This document shows positions 23,065 to 29,861 of a stretch of 39,052 nucleotides of DNA, piece by piece. Below the pieces are notes generated by a model that was not told where the DNA came from, made no database searches, and saw nothing but the letters and a program-made list of their open reading frames with translations. The position numbers and the translations under genes were made by a program. Within the stretch, counting starts at the first letter, position 1; each line of letters begins with the position of its first letter. The stretch spans positions 1 to 39,052 of the forward strand of contig JAUWJD010000035.1 of NCBI GenBank assembly GCA_030607875.1, given 5' to 3'. The DNA is from Chloroflexota bacterium. Lineage in GTDB: Bacteria; Chloroflexota; Anaerolineae; UBA2200.

Positions 23065-23547
23065 TCACGGAGCATATGCTCTCGTGCATTCCGCCCTCAG
23101 AGATTTAAGTATCAGCCTCGCATGATAGCCACTGAGTGTCCTGGAACGCCCCACCGCGTCGAGTACTTCGCCCCGGGTGTCCTCAATGATCCTATCTATT
23201 AGCCGCCATGTTTCATCCAGCACTTGCTTTCTGAGCTTCCGCCAGGGCAACAACCACGCCTGGCTACAGTTCAAGAAAGAAACCCGTTGAAGGAAACCAT
23301 ATTCAGAGGGCTTCAGCTCGACTTGGCAACTGGCCATGTTCTTGTTGTTTGCTATGATGGGATGAATGTAGGAACTCACAAGAAACAGGAGGGCCTTTTT
23401 GCTATCACGGGCCAGCAAAAGGGCGTACTTCTCGCGCGGCCCTTGTCGGAAGTCAATCTCGAGCTTCAGCATCTGTCCCGGGGTGAGATGCGAATCTACG
23501 TAGCGCTTCTTGTCTGCCTCGGACAAGAAACTTGCCAGGGTCGCCAT
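23065..23547 (-). CDS. toxin of a Panacea (DUF4065) toxin-antitoxin pair
   Basis: The protein has 160 aa from ATG 23547, 4 nt after the antitoxin stop. GQMLKLEIDFRQGPREKYAL then LLARDSKKALLFLVSS is a beta-rich core of the kind found in toxins paired with DUF4065 proteins (PemK/MazF-like strand order is possible). YGFLQRVSFLNCSQ follows, and then a helical tail. In such pairs the second gene usually inhibits translation or damages the membrane until the antitoxin neutralises it. The catalytic residues are not obvious. The call rests mainly on linkage to the PanA antitoxin. Confidence 0.6.
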   Translation of the reverse strand: MATLASFLSEADKKRYVDSHLTPGQMLKLEIDFRQGPREKYALLLARDSKKALLFLVSSYIHPIIANNKNMASCQVELKPSEYGFLQRVSFLNCSQAWLLPWRKLRKQVLDETWRLIDRIIEDTRGEVLDAVGRSRTLSGYHARLILKSLRAECTRAYAP

Positions 23548-23551
23548 TGGT

Positions 23552-24064
23552 TCATGCGCTGAAGAGGTAGTCGAGTAGGAGTTGGCTGTTAGGAAGCGTG
23601 AGCACAATCTTCCTTAGAGATATGGGTTTGTTCTCTGCGGTGCGAAACCAAGCGTCATCCTTGCTCTTCTCCCAGATCTCTGGAAATGGAAGATTGCCGT
23701 ATTCCGCAAGGACCTTGGCCAAACATTCCACCTCGGAGGCGCTGAGAAATTCCAGCCTGGGAGGGCGAAGAGGAATGATAGTGTCGCCTTCCATGCGAAA
23801 GGCCTCGTGCACAGGTATGGCCATAGTGCGATGGCTATCTTCTTTGCGCACGAACTTGACAAAGTCGTAGGCGAGGCTGGGCACGGGGCCATGAACCATG
23901 GCAATGTAGGTGTCCTGATAGATGAGCCGGCCATATCGAGCCAGGTGCGCCTTGTCGGCGAAGTACAGTAGTTTGAGCGCACTGTACATATCGCTGACCT
24001 GCTGCGCCACGTACAGAAGAGCCTCGAGCGCCTTCTTCTCGTCCTTCAGCCTGGGGATGCCCAT
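23552..24064 (-). CDS. Panacea/SocA-type antitoxin (DUF4065)
   Basis: The protein has 170 aa from ATG 24064, with GGAGG upstream. DMYSALKLLYFADKAHLARY then GRLIYQDTYIAMVHGPVPSL is the DUF4065 core (KLLYFAD..h, YGPVP). The domain is the shared antitoxin module of the hyperpromiscuous Panacea toxin-antitoxin systems and of SocA. The antitoxin-first order with a 4-nt gap fits. It has a TTGACA-N16-TATACT promoter at 24198-24225 and an 11-bp perfect hairpin in its leader (24123-24147) where an autoregulator could bind. Confidence 0.8.
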   Translation of the reverse strand: MGIPRLKDEKKALEALLYVAQQVSDMYSALKLLYFADKAHLARYGRLIYQDTYIAMVHGPVPSLAYDFVKFVRKEDSHRTMAIPVHEAFRMEGDTIIPLRPPRLEFLSASEVECLAKVLAEYGNLPFPEIWEKSKDDAWFRTAENKPISLRKIVLTLPNSQLLLDYLFSA

Positions 24065-24122
24065 GTCAAACCTCCGCGCACACTTGCGATGAGAATTCCA
24101 CATAGAGACCTGATTGGGGAAG

Positions 24123-24147
24123 CCTGGGGTTGCTCGGCAACCCCAGG
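24123..24147 (-). promoter_or_regulatory. 11-bp perfect palindrome in the antitoxin leader
   Basis: CCTGGGGTTGC (24123-24133) is the exact reverse complement of GCAACCCCAGG (24137-24147) with a 3-nt centre. It lies about 60 nt before the antitoxin start and about 50 nt after the predicted transcription start, with no T tract. It could be a DNA operator for the toxin-antitoxin complex or an RNA hairpin controlling expression. Confidence 0.5.
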
Positions 24148-24197
24148 GGGCTAATAGACCCAGCGTTGCGCACAACAATGGGGAGTTAATCGCTTGC

Positions 24198-24225
24198 AGT
24201 ATACCACATTCTGCCCTGCTGTCAA
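24198..24225 (-). promoter_or_regulatory. strong promoter of the Panacea pair
   Basis: On the - strand TTGACA (24225-24220), 16 nt, then TATACT (24203-24198) preceded by TGG, an extended -10. Eleven of twelve hexamer bases match the sigma70 consensus. The interval 24226-24312 between this promoter and the next gene holds no other signal I can see. Confidence 0.7.
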
Positions 24226-24312
24226 ATCCGCCTACCCACTGCCCTCCTACACCTTACGGCCCCTACCCCCCGCATCCCCGCGGCGACAAAGGCAGGTAGT
24301 CAGCGACGAATC

Positions 24313-24576
24313 TCACGTCTTGGGGCGCTTCAGAATATAGCGATGTAGGAAGTCGCCGTCCCCCCATGCGTACCCCACCAGCTCCCAGCGCTCGTCGCCA
24401 AGCTTGCTCAGATAGTCAGTCGTCGCCTCCAGAACGTGCCGGTGCGGCGCGCCCTTGCCAGCCGGGACGGAATACACCTTGGATTCCAAGGCACTGTCCC
24501 TGATGCGAAGTTCTGAGCATTCTGTGTCCACTAGAAGGGCTTCTCTAACCTGCACAATTCTGTATTCCCACCGCAT
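24313..24576 (-). CDS. DUF4177-like small protein
   Basis: The protein has 87 aa from ATG 24576 with GGAGG 5-6 nt upstream; an ATG one codon earlier is too close. MRWEYRIVQV at the start and LGDERWELVGYAW with FLHRYILKRP at the end are the two conserved blocks of DUF4177 ('WEYKVV...LN..G..GWELV....FILKR'). The middle is longer than usual. It is a small alpha/beta domain of unknown role. It follows the small membrane protein gene by 11 nt and probably shares its transcript. Confidence 0.65.
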   Translation of the reverse strand: MRWEYRIVQVREALLVDTECSELRIRDSALESKVYSVPAGKGAPHRHVLEATTDYLSKLGDERWELVGYAWGDGDFLHRYILKRPKT

Positions 24577-24587
24577 CATTGCCTCCT

Positions 24588-24758
24588 CTATCCCACAAAC
24601 CACCACACCACCGGCGCCACCAGCACAAACGGCAGCACGCACCACAGCAGGATGGCGGTGCCTACCAGCAGGACAATGCCGAGCCAACGGAAGATTAGGC
24701 TCTTGTACTCATCGTCGCTCATGCTCGAAATCTCGAACCCGTGTGTTGGTTTGTCCAC
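24588..24758 (-). CDS. small membrane protein
   Basis: The protein has 56 aa from GTG 24758, which has GGAGGG 6 nt upstream; an in-frame ATG at 24722 lacks a ribosome binding site. The last 38 residues are hydrophobic (FRWLGIVLLVGTAILLWC, then VLPFVLVAPVVWWFVG), enough for two short helices in hairpin or one long one. The N-terminal 20 residues are charged. No family is recognised. It is the first gene of a two-gene unit with the DUF4177-like protein; repeat G lies upstream. Confidence 0.5.
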   Translation of the reverse strand: MDKPTHGFEISSMSDDEYKSLIFRWLGIVLLVGTAILLWCVLPFVLVAPVVWWFVG

Positions 24759-24895
24759 CTCTGCCCTCCATGCCGCGATTCTGTGCAGTCCAACGATACG
24801 CGGTCGAAACAGCCAAACCTTTCGGGCGACCCTTTGGCAAACAAAAGGCCAACCCCAGCGATGCTGAGATTGGCTAGGCCCCTGGTATATGACGA

Positions 24896-25089
24896 ACCCG
24901 TCCACTGATGTTGCAGCCCCGCCGAACCGCGCCGTACAGAGGGCGGGACTTTGCAGATAGCGGGACGCTTCGCAGCCTTGCCGATAGGCAAGACGCTTCG
25001 CAGCGAACGGGCTGAGATGTGTGCTGTGTTGGCCGCTGCACCGTGGCCGTATCCTGGACTTTGGCACAAGTGGCAGGGTCTTTCTGTTA
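24896..25089. repeat. long intergenic repeat, copy G
   Basis: It starts with ACCCGTCCACTGATGTTGCAG, then the ~130-bp block nearly identical to copies B and D, including the CTTGCC-GATA-GGCAAG stem-loop between duplicated CGCTTCGCAG tails. The final hairpin (CCTGGACTT...AAGTGGCAGG) is kept and followed by TCTTTC. The -10 is missing and the first hairpin is broken (CTGTG versus CACCG). It separates the Ntn hydrolase gene from the next unit. Confidence 0.7.
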
Positions 25090-25096
25090 CGTGTTG

Positions 25097-25840
25097 TCAT
25101 GGCTGTGGGATGTCTGGGGCCTCCTCCATCCTTGGTGCCCTATGTCTATCTCGATAGTCCCGCAACAGACGTTTTGCCTCTTTGATGTTTTGGCGATGTT
25201 CACCCAACTCATCATCATCAAGCACGCGAGCCTGGAGCAGCCCCTTGGGCCCGTGCTCGAGGACCGCTAGACGTATTGGGGCGTTGACGCCCCCTGGGTT
25301 GACCATCACCGCATGCTCCAGCGCCCAAGTGGTAGCGAAAATCCCATCGTGTAGCCCCGGACAACCATGTTCCCAGAGAATGTCGCGCATGAGTGCCAAG
25401 AAAGGGTCAGTTATGGGTTGTGCGCTCCCTATCGAACAGTACCAGAGGCGCTCTGTTTTCAGCTCGGGCTGGAAAGTGTTAATGTCCCACTCGCACAGTT
25501 GAGGCTTGTGCTGGTATGGAAACGCAACTAGAGCTTGATAGTGACCCTTTGGGGCAGAAGTTGAAACGAAGTCTTGAATTGCTGTGGCAGTCAACCACTT
25601 GGCCGCTTCTAACGGAGTCTTCTGAAAAACGTGCTCGTCCCAAGCCTTCTCCACGATGGCATGGAAGCGCTGGTCGAGGCCGATGTACCCGCTCCCCGCC
25701 ACAATCACGTTGTCAGCGACTACCCAGAGTTTCTCGGTCGGTTGCTCAATTGTGCGCTGTTGCCCAGCAATGAAAGTTGCCGAGCTGTCGGCGCCGATAA
25801 CAACCCCGTCCCTACAGAAGATGCCTACGACGGAAGTCAC
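25097..25840 (-). CDS. proteasome-like Ntn hydrolase (stand-alone beta-subunit-like)
   Basis: The protein has 247 aa from ATG 25840, 3 nt after the preceding gene. It begins MTSVVGIFCRDGVVIGADSS: removal of Met would expose Thr1, the proteasome nucleophile. Asp in GADS and Lys in PTEKLW (about position 36) match the Asp17 and Lys33 positions. GSGYIGLDQRF and the later GSAQPITD fit the conserved glycine/serine loops. Most bacteria lack a proteasome; this is neither HslV nor the actinobacterial PrcB by context. It is paired with a PanA-like protein, so it may be a regulated degradative effector. Family is likely, role is unknown. Confidence 0.7.
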   Translation of the reverse strand: MTSVVGIFCRDGVVIGADSSATFIAGQQRTIEQPTEKLWVVADNVIVAGSGYIGLDQRFHAIVEKAWDEHVFQKTPLEAAKWLTATAIQDFVSTSAPKGHYQALVAFPYQHKPQLCEWDINTFQPELKTERLWYCSIGSAQPITDPFLALMRDILWEHGCPGLHDGIFATTWALEHAVMVNPGGVNAPIRLAVLEHGPKGLLQARVLDDDELGEHRQNIKEAKRLLRDYRDRHRAPRMEEAPDIPQP

Positions 25841-25843
25841 AGC

Positions 25844-26269
25844 CTACCCCTGAAAGACACTGTTGGCGCGCATTTCAGGGTACGCCTTGTATATCGCCGA
25901 CAACAGCGCTGTGAAGCTCAACGACCGGACAAACTCTGACAAGCGTTCCATATACGTCCGCGCCTTATCAGACAGGCCGTGTAGGGCCTTATCCCCTAGA
26001 GCCTGCCCGGGCACGGTGAGGCGGTACAACCGCAGCGTCCAGTCACACGTGATGTCAACGTGCCCTTCCATGCAAAGCTCTTCCAGCACGTCATACACAG
26101 CACTATCGAAAGGCCCGTAGTGGTAGGGCTGGAAGTTGAAATGCGGTCCATCAACTAGCTTGGGGATGTTCTTATCAATGAGGAAAAGCAGCTTCTGGAC
26201 TTGCACGGGGCTATGCTGCGCTCCGCTGGCTGGAGCAAGAGCAGCCAGGACTATCTCTTTGCGATCCAT
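25844..26269 (-). CDS. PanA/DUF4065-like small protein partner of the Ntn hydrolase
   Basis: The protein has 141 aa from ATG 26269 with GAGGTGA upstream; the longer frame to 26308 has no support. TPVQ-like QVQKLLFLIDKNIPKL and FNFQPYHYGPFDSAVYDVLE recall the DUF4065 core (KLLYh.D, YGP....Y..L), followed by a winged part. It is not close to the antitoxin at 23.6 kb. It is first in a two-gene unit with a 3-nt gap to the proteasome-like gene and has its own strong promoter at 26335-26363. It may regulate, or neutralise, the hydrolase. Confidence 0.6.
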   Translation of the reverse strand: MDRKEIVLAALAPASGAQHSPVQVQKLLFLIDKNIPKLVDGPHFNFQPYHYGPFDSAVYDVLEELCMEGHVDITCDWTLRLYRLTVPGQALGDKALHGLSDKARTYMERLSEFVRSLSFTALLSAIYKAYPEMRANSVFQG

Positions 26270-26334
26270 TTGCTCACCTCCGACTTCCGTGTCAGACGAG
26301 GGACTCAAGGGTGTAGAGAACTAGTGTTCGCATT

Positions 26335-26363
26335 ATTGTACCTCTGCATGCCCCCTTTGTCAA
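26335..26363 (-). promoter_or_regulatory. strong promoter of the Ntn hydrolase unit
   Basis: On the - strand TTGACA (26363-26358), 17 nt, then TACAAT (26340-26335). Eleven of twelve bases match the sigma70 consensus and the spacer is ideal. The start site would be near 26328, about 60 nt before the ATG at 26269. Confidence 0.7.
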
Positions 26364-26564
26364 CTGGCACCAAGTCCCCACCATAGACGAAAAGCCGCCC
26401 GACCTCTTGGGATATTTGTGGGTCTGGTTTCTCGCCGAGCGCTCTGAAGCTGATCCAGCAGATGGCGCAGATAGCACTGCGCAAAGCCCCGCCATCCGTT
26501 TATCCCCCGCAGGGCCCCCGTCGGAGCCGTCGCCTATTGCCTTGTCTTCGCCAAGACCTTCGGC

Positions 26565-26600
26565 GGTCGCCCGCAGGTGCCCACTGGGCATGCAGAGCAC
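26565..26600 (-). repeat. 36-bp interspersed element, inverted copy
   Basis: On the - strand GTGCTCTGCATGCCCAGTGG then GCACCTGCGGGCGACC. Near-identical sequence occurs on the + strand at 32084-32127 (within the capsid fusion gene) and 33615-33652 (after the portal start). TGCCC/GGGCA form its central inverted repeat. The surrounding gap 26364-26660 shows no convincing gene; short frames on both strands look random. Confidence 0.5.
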
Positions 26601-26660
26601 GAACTGCCGCCATTAGTTAGGCGGGATTTGCCGCAGGCATCGGTTGACCACACACCCTCT

Positions 26661-26700
26661 ACACGTAGTCAAGGCAAGTTCACTTGACGTGACTACACGT
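26661..26700. repeat. ACGTAGTCA...TGACTACACGT inverted repeat at a gene end
   Basis: ACACGTAGTCA and TGACTACACGT are near-inverted repeats around an inner CAAGTTCACTTG palindrome. The element touches the stop codon of the connector gene (26693). A second copy lies at 29720-29760, directly after the capsid gene. Probably a 3'-end hairpin of the capsid transcript or a mobile palindrome. Confidence 0.45.
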
Positions 26701-27337
26701 CCCACTTGTCCGCTGGCCACCAGCCGACGCGCGAATCCTCCCCCGCCACTTCACGATCCGCCAGCTCTCCAAATCGCTGCCGAAACTCCAGAATCCGCGC
26801 CCAGCCCCACTTTCGTAGATCCTCCGGCGCATCCGCGCCGATCACCACGGCGTCTATCTTGTCCATGGCCATCGCCACCGCTGCGTAGCCCGCCGCGCCA
26901 AAGATCAGCGCCGATTTCTCCGCCTCGCTCAAAGTCGTCGCTGACGCGCCGTCCAGGCCGTTCAGTGTCTGCAGCTGGTCGTGGAAGATGCGCAGATCGT
27001 AGCTGTTTTCAGGAGCATCGCAAATGTCCAGGTACAGTGTGTCGTCAGCCAGCATGCGCCATTTCACCGGATGGGGCTTCTTGTAGGTGTCGTGCGTGCT
27101 CAGATAGGGATACCAGACTTCCATGATGGCCACCAGCCCGCTGATGCCACTGACGTCGTACTCGTACTGGTCATCGACGGCATCGATGGCACTGATAGCC
27201 CTCGATGGCAGCGCCGAGCTCAGTTCGTGCAGCGCGATTCGCAGCGCATTGTCCAACTCACTGGTCGACCAGTCGCTATTGGTCGCGTCCTTCAGAAAGT
27301 CCTCTACTCTATCTCTCAACTCTGTGTGATCCGTCAA
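26693..27337 (-). CDS. phage head-tail connector/adaptor-like protein
   Basis: The protein has 214 aa from TTG 27337, with GGAGGAG 4 nt upstream. LRDRVEDFLKDATNSDWSTS followed by ELDNALRIALHELSSALP is the typical N-terminal helical unit of gp6/gp15-like adaptor proteins, which form the ring under the portal. ALIFGAAGYAAVAMAMDKID and WARILEFRQRFGEL give the later helices. It is the last gene of the capsid cluster. An adaptor without any following tail genes is unusual. Confidence 0.65.
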   Translation of the reverse strand: MTDHTELRDRVEDFLKDATNSDWSTSELDNALRIALHELSSALPSRAISAIDAVDDQYEYDVSGISGLVAIMEVWYPYLSTHDTYKKPHPVKWRMLADDTLYLDICDAPENSYDLRIFHDQLQTLNGLDGASATTLSEAEKSALIFGAAGYAAVAMAMDKIDAVVIGADAPEDLRKWGWARILEFRQRFGELADREVAGEDSRVGWWPADKWDV

Positions 27338-27377
27338 CTGCTCCTCCGCCTATCCCAACACCCTGACTGCACACAGT

Positions 27378-27396
27378 CTCGTGTACCCCCACGAGG
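27378..27396. repeat. CTCGTG...CACGAG stem-loop, single intergenic copy
   Basis: CTCGTGTACCCCCACGAG is a 6-bp inverted repeat with a 6-nt loop. The same stem-loop forms the core of the 30-bp array at 27711-27800 and the 27-bp array at 31227-31361. This copy is in the 94-nt gap between two structural genes. Confidence 0.6.
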
Positions 27397-27431
27397 CTCC
27401 ACTCTATCACGCAGATCCGTGTGATCGGTCA

Positions 27432-27695
27432 TCAGACGTAGACGACGGTCACCTCGACCGTCCCACTGTCTTTCACCAGGTACAGCGATGTGCTGAACAC
27501 CAGCGGTACCGCCGGCGTGAATACCTGGCTGCCCGCTCCACCAGTGCGCAGGTTCACCAGCTCGGACCCACTCGCCCCGCCATCTTTCAGTGTGATCTCC
27601 GATGCGCCCGAGGCGCTCAGCACTACCGCTACCAACAGCCCAGGCGAGGCCTTGATCTCAGCCGATCCGGTCTGATATGAGCTTGCTGCTGCCAT
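27432..27695 (-). CDS. small phage structural protein (unassigned)
   Basis: The protein has 87 aa from ATG 27695, which shares a base with the upstream stop (TGATG), showing translational coupling. SYQTGSAEIKASPGLLVAVV then LSASGASEITLKDGGASGSE and VFTPAVPLVFSTSLYLVKDS are short beta strands separated by turns, like small head-decoration or stopper proteins. The length and position between connector and capsid genes fit. No named family. The frame runs further upstream only over the preceding gene. Confidence 0.6.
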   Translation of the reverse strand: MAAASSYQTGSAEIKASPGLLVAVVLSASGASEITLKDGGASGSELVNLRTGGAGSQVFTPAVPLVFSTSLYLVKDSGTVEVTVVYV

Positions 27696-27985
27696 CACTT
27701 CACCGCCTTCTGCGAAGCGTCTCGTGTACCCCCACGAGGCTGCGAAGCATCTCGTGTACCCCCGCGAGGCTGCGAAGCGTCTCGTGTACTCCGGCGAGGC
27801 CGACGCCGAGGCTTGGCTTTCACCTTGGTCGGCATCACCTTCACTTCCGGCGCCTTCTGCGCCTCCAGTTCGTCCAGCCGAACCCTGAGGCCCGCAATGA
27901 CAGACTGCATCCGCTTCAGCGCCTCGGCCATCAAATCGACCCGCTTCCGCAGTTCCCTCAGTTCCGCACTCCCTCCACCAGCCAT
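27695..27985 (-). CDS. coiled-coil protein with basic, repeat-encoded C-terminus
   Basis: The protein has 96 aa from ATG 27985, with GGAGGG upstream. ELRELRKRVDLMAEALKRMQ and IAGLRVRLDELEAQ form a clear heptad coiled-coil. A basic tail follows (KVKAKPRRRPRR), then about three copies of a ten-residue unit RGGTRDASQP. That tail is encoded by the 30-bp stem-loop repeat at 27711-27800, so a mobile or slipping DNA element has become part of the protein. Its role is unknown; small coiled-coil proteins near capsid genes can be scaffold or fibre components. Confidence 0.6.
   Translation of the reverse strand: MAGGGSAELRELRKRVDLMAEALKRMQSVIAGLRVRLDELEAQKAPEVKVMPTKVKAKPRRRPRRSTRDASQPRGGTRDASQPRGGTRDASQKAVK
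27711..27800. repeat. 30-bp stem-loop array, 3 copies, inside a gene
   Basis: The unit is TGCGAAGCRTCTCGTGTACC followed by CCCRCGAGGC. Each has a CTCGTG/CACGAG-type stem and a GCTTCGCAG tail (read on the - strand). The tail equals the one flanking the stem-loops in intergenic repeats B, D and G. In this gene it reads RGGTRDASQP; in the capsid fusion the same core is read in another frame as PRGVHEMST. Confidence 0.75.
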
Positions 27986-28279
27986 CTCTCTCCCTCCCTT
28001 TGCTAAATCCGTCGCAGATCCTGGCCGCACTTGGACAGGACTGAATCCCCAATTCCCAATTCTCCCCCTCCCCCTCGAGGGCGGCAGCCCCCCACGGCCA
28101 CCGCCCCCACTCCAAGAGGAGACTCGCGTCATTTGCCACAAAGCCCTACGGGATGCGCGGCCCCCCGTTCATCCATTTTCACACACCGCTCAAGTCGGGT
28201 TTGTTGGGTCTCTATAGGGATCGGTTTTCCTCTGGGGAGAGTCGGTGATTCCTCTCCTCGCCCCAACGCCCCGCCTTCT
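27986..28279. other. intergenic gap with no convincing gene
   Basis: This 294-bp stretch separates two - strand structural genes. It contains CCCCAATTCCCAATTC, a short imperfect direct repeat, and C-rich runs. Short frames on both strands lack ribosome binding sites. Only the GGGAGGG binding site of the coiled-coil gene at its left edge is supported. Confidence 0.4.
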
Positions 28280-28810
28280 CTATAGTTTCCTGGTAAAGTT
28301 AACCAGCGCACCGAAGAACTTGAGATCCGTTGTCGTGGCCTTGGTGATCGACAACTCCACGTGATACGCCTCGTTGTCCCCGAGGAACGCCGGAGTTGTG
28401 ATCGTCAGCACTGCCTTCTGCTCGTCCGCTGCATACAACTCTGCCTCCGTGTGACTACAAGTCGTAGTCACCTCAGCCGCTGCAGGGATAGTCGCGTCAG
28501 CAGCCAGCGTGGTCTTGAACAGCTTCAGTGAGGCAGCAGTGCCCGCCACATCCAGGTCAAAGTAGACCTCGATACTTGTGACCTTCATGCCACGCCCCGA
28601 CGCCGCCCGTCCCAACGCATGCGGAATAGGGATGTACACCAGCACTGCTTCCGCCGTGGTTTGAGGCGAGTGCAGCGACGGCAGATTTGACGTCGCCTCC
28701 GGCACAAACGTATCAGTCGGCGCAATGCCAAAGCACTGCATCGGCGATATGAACAGCAGACCGTCCGTCTGGCCGGTCTCTTCCTGTACTTTCTCAGCTC
28801 TTACTTGCAC
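28280..28810 (-). CDS. phage structural protein (unassigned, beta-rich)
   Basis: The protein has 176 aa from GTG 28810, with an excellent AGGAGGAAAG upstream. After about 60 residues it becomes a beta-sandwich-like domain: MKVTSIEVYFDLDVAGTAAS, LKLFKTTLAADATI, then AYHVELSITKATTTDLKFFG. This is the pattern of decoration, fibre or spike domains. Its place between a fibre-like gene and the coiled-coil gene supports a virion role. No family is named with confidence. Confidence 0.6.
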   Translation of the reverse strand: MQVRAEKVQEETGQTDGLLFISPMQCFGIAPTDTFVPEATSNLPSLHSPQTTAEAVLVYIPIPHALGRAASGRGMKVTSIEVYFDLDVAGTAASLKLFKTTLAADATIPAAAEVTTTCSHTEAELYAADEQKAVLTITTPAFLGDNEAYHVELSITKATTTDLKFFGALVNFTRKL

Positions 28811-28851
28811 CTTTCCTCCTTCATCCGTTTATCCGTTTGCCATCCGTTGAC

Positions 28852-29523
28852 CTAGTTGTTGGCCTGAGCCAACTCAATGCAGTTCGTGCCGTCACTGTAC
28901 AGCCACAGTGCGTCGTACTGCCCCAGTGCTGTGTCGCCACTCAGCATCACCGTCCCTGTGTCTGAGATGGTGATGGTGGTGTTGCTCTGGTTGTACAGCA
29001 CGATCAGCCGGCCCACACCACCACAAGACAGTTGCGCCGTGAACACGTTGCCAAAGCTGGTCAGCGGCTGCAGTGTGCCCGTCGGTGTGATGTAACCGTT
29101 CGTGGTCACACTGATTGCCGTGGCCGCAGTCCACAGTTGGAATGTACCCACGGTCTGCGCTCCGGTCACGCTCAGTGAGGCCAGCGTTGACGCACCCGTC
29201 ACGTCCAGCGTCTCGCCTACTGTAGCCAGGCCGGTCACAGCCAGGTCGTCACCTACAGTCACGTCATCAGCCACAGTCACGTCGTCACCAGCGATCAGGT
29301 CATCGACTGCCTCGACGTCATCCTTGCTGTACACGCTGCTGAAGTGTGACACGCCTTGCGCGTCTATCCACTGATCCAGCCCTTCGGCCGGCGCCCGTGT
29401 CATCTCCACGCCCATGCTCACCAGCAGCGCCACGATCATCGCCACGATCGCCGGCTTGAGCAGCGACCACACAACGTCCCGCCAGCCGTCCGGCGGGGCC
29501 AGCTTCTTGTGTTTCTCGTTCAC
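28852..29523 (-). CDS. membrane-anchored fibre-like protein with VTG-repeat stalk
   Basis: The protein has 223 aa from GTG 29523, which overlaps the preceding stop (GTGA). One membrane helix lies at residues 17-41 (LLKPAIVAMIVALLVSMGVE). Then comes a regular stalk of short repeats (DDVTVADDVTVGDDLAVTGL, TVGETLDVTGAS, TLASLSVTGAQTVG) that should form a triple beta-helix as in tail fibres, and a beta-rich tip. Phage fibres usually have no N-terminal membrane helix, so this is a hybrid design. It may be exposed at the cell surface rather than on a virion. Confidence 0.6.
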   Translation of the reverse strand: MNEKHKKLAPPDGWRDVVWSLLKPAIVAMIVALLVSMGVEMTRAPAEGLDQWIDAQGVSHFSSVYSKDDVEAVDDLIAGDDVTVADDVTVGDDLAVTGLATVGETLDVTGASTLASLSVTGAQTVGTFQLWTAATAISVTTNGYITPTGTLQPLTSFGNVFTAQLSCGGVGRLIVLYNQSNTTITISDTGTVMLSGDTALGQYDALWLYSDGTNCIELAQANN

Positions 29524-29684
29524 TTCCCACCTCGCTTCTCGTTCAGCACCTCGCGGGTGTACCGCGATGGCACGTACTTGTCATAGCCCAGCAGCGCCAA
29601 TACCGCTATCAGCAGGGCGATGATCCCTTCCTTCAGTATCGGCCACACAAATTCCCACACTGCCGGCCAATTGATGCCTTCCAT
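29520..29684 (-). CDS. small single-pass membrane protein, 54 aa
   Basis: The protein has 54 aa from ATG 29684 with GGAGG 7 nt upstream, ending at TGA 29520-29522 inside the next gene's GTG start. It reads WEFVWPILKEGIIALLIAVL then ALLGYDKYVPSRYTREVLNE. The hydrophobic helix and the W..(L/I)LK.(G/A)I pattern resemble the N-terminus of the fibre-like protein downstream (DVVWSLLKPAIVAMIVALLV). The two may be paralogous membrane segments or partners. A holin is conceivable by size but there is no further support. Confidence 0.55.
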   Translation of the reverse strand: MEGINWPAVWEFVWPILKEGIIALLIAVLALLGYDKYVPSRYTREVLNEKRGGK

Positions 29685-29719
29685 GCTCACGCCTCCTTCA
29701 CGCTTTCTTCACGTTATCT

Positions 29720-29760
29720 TCACGTAGTCACGTTAGGTGCCACCTACCGTGACTACACGT
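29720..29760. repeat. GTAGTCACG...CGTGACTAC inverted repeat after the capsid gene
   Basis: CACGTAGTCACG and CGTGACTACACG pair around AGGTG/CACCT. It is the second copy of the element at 26661-26700. Just right of it are three copies of GTCG(C/T)TAGA and a CCTGTC/GACAGG hairpin (about 29790-29808). Confidence 0.5.
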
Positions 29761-29861
29761 CGCTAGACCGAAGGTGTCGTCGCTAGATCCTGTCGTAGTA
29801 AGACAGGGTCGTTAGACACGGTTACCTTCAGGTCAGCAGTAGGCAGTAGGTGCAAAGCTCA

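Noticed and set aside
13138-25089. An integron gene-cassette array, because same-strand small genes alternate with repeats.
   Set aside because: The repeats lack consistent R' (GTTRRRY) and R'' (RYYYAAC) sites, no integron integrase is present, and several units have their own promoters.
14500-25089. A CRISPR array.
   Set aside because: Copies are kilobases apart, vary in length and are not separated by uniform spacers; no cas genes are seen.
26407-26616. A + strand gene between the Ntn unit and the capsid cluster.
   Set aside because: Low-complexity Pro/Ser-rich frame without ribosome binding site, overlapping a promoter-proximal region and the inverted 36-bp repeat.
27432-28139. A single 235-residue - strand protein covering this interval.
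   Set aside because: The upstream two thirds is glycine/arginine-rich shadow of the coiled-coil gene in another frame. The real protein starts at ATG 27695, coupled to the upstream stop.
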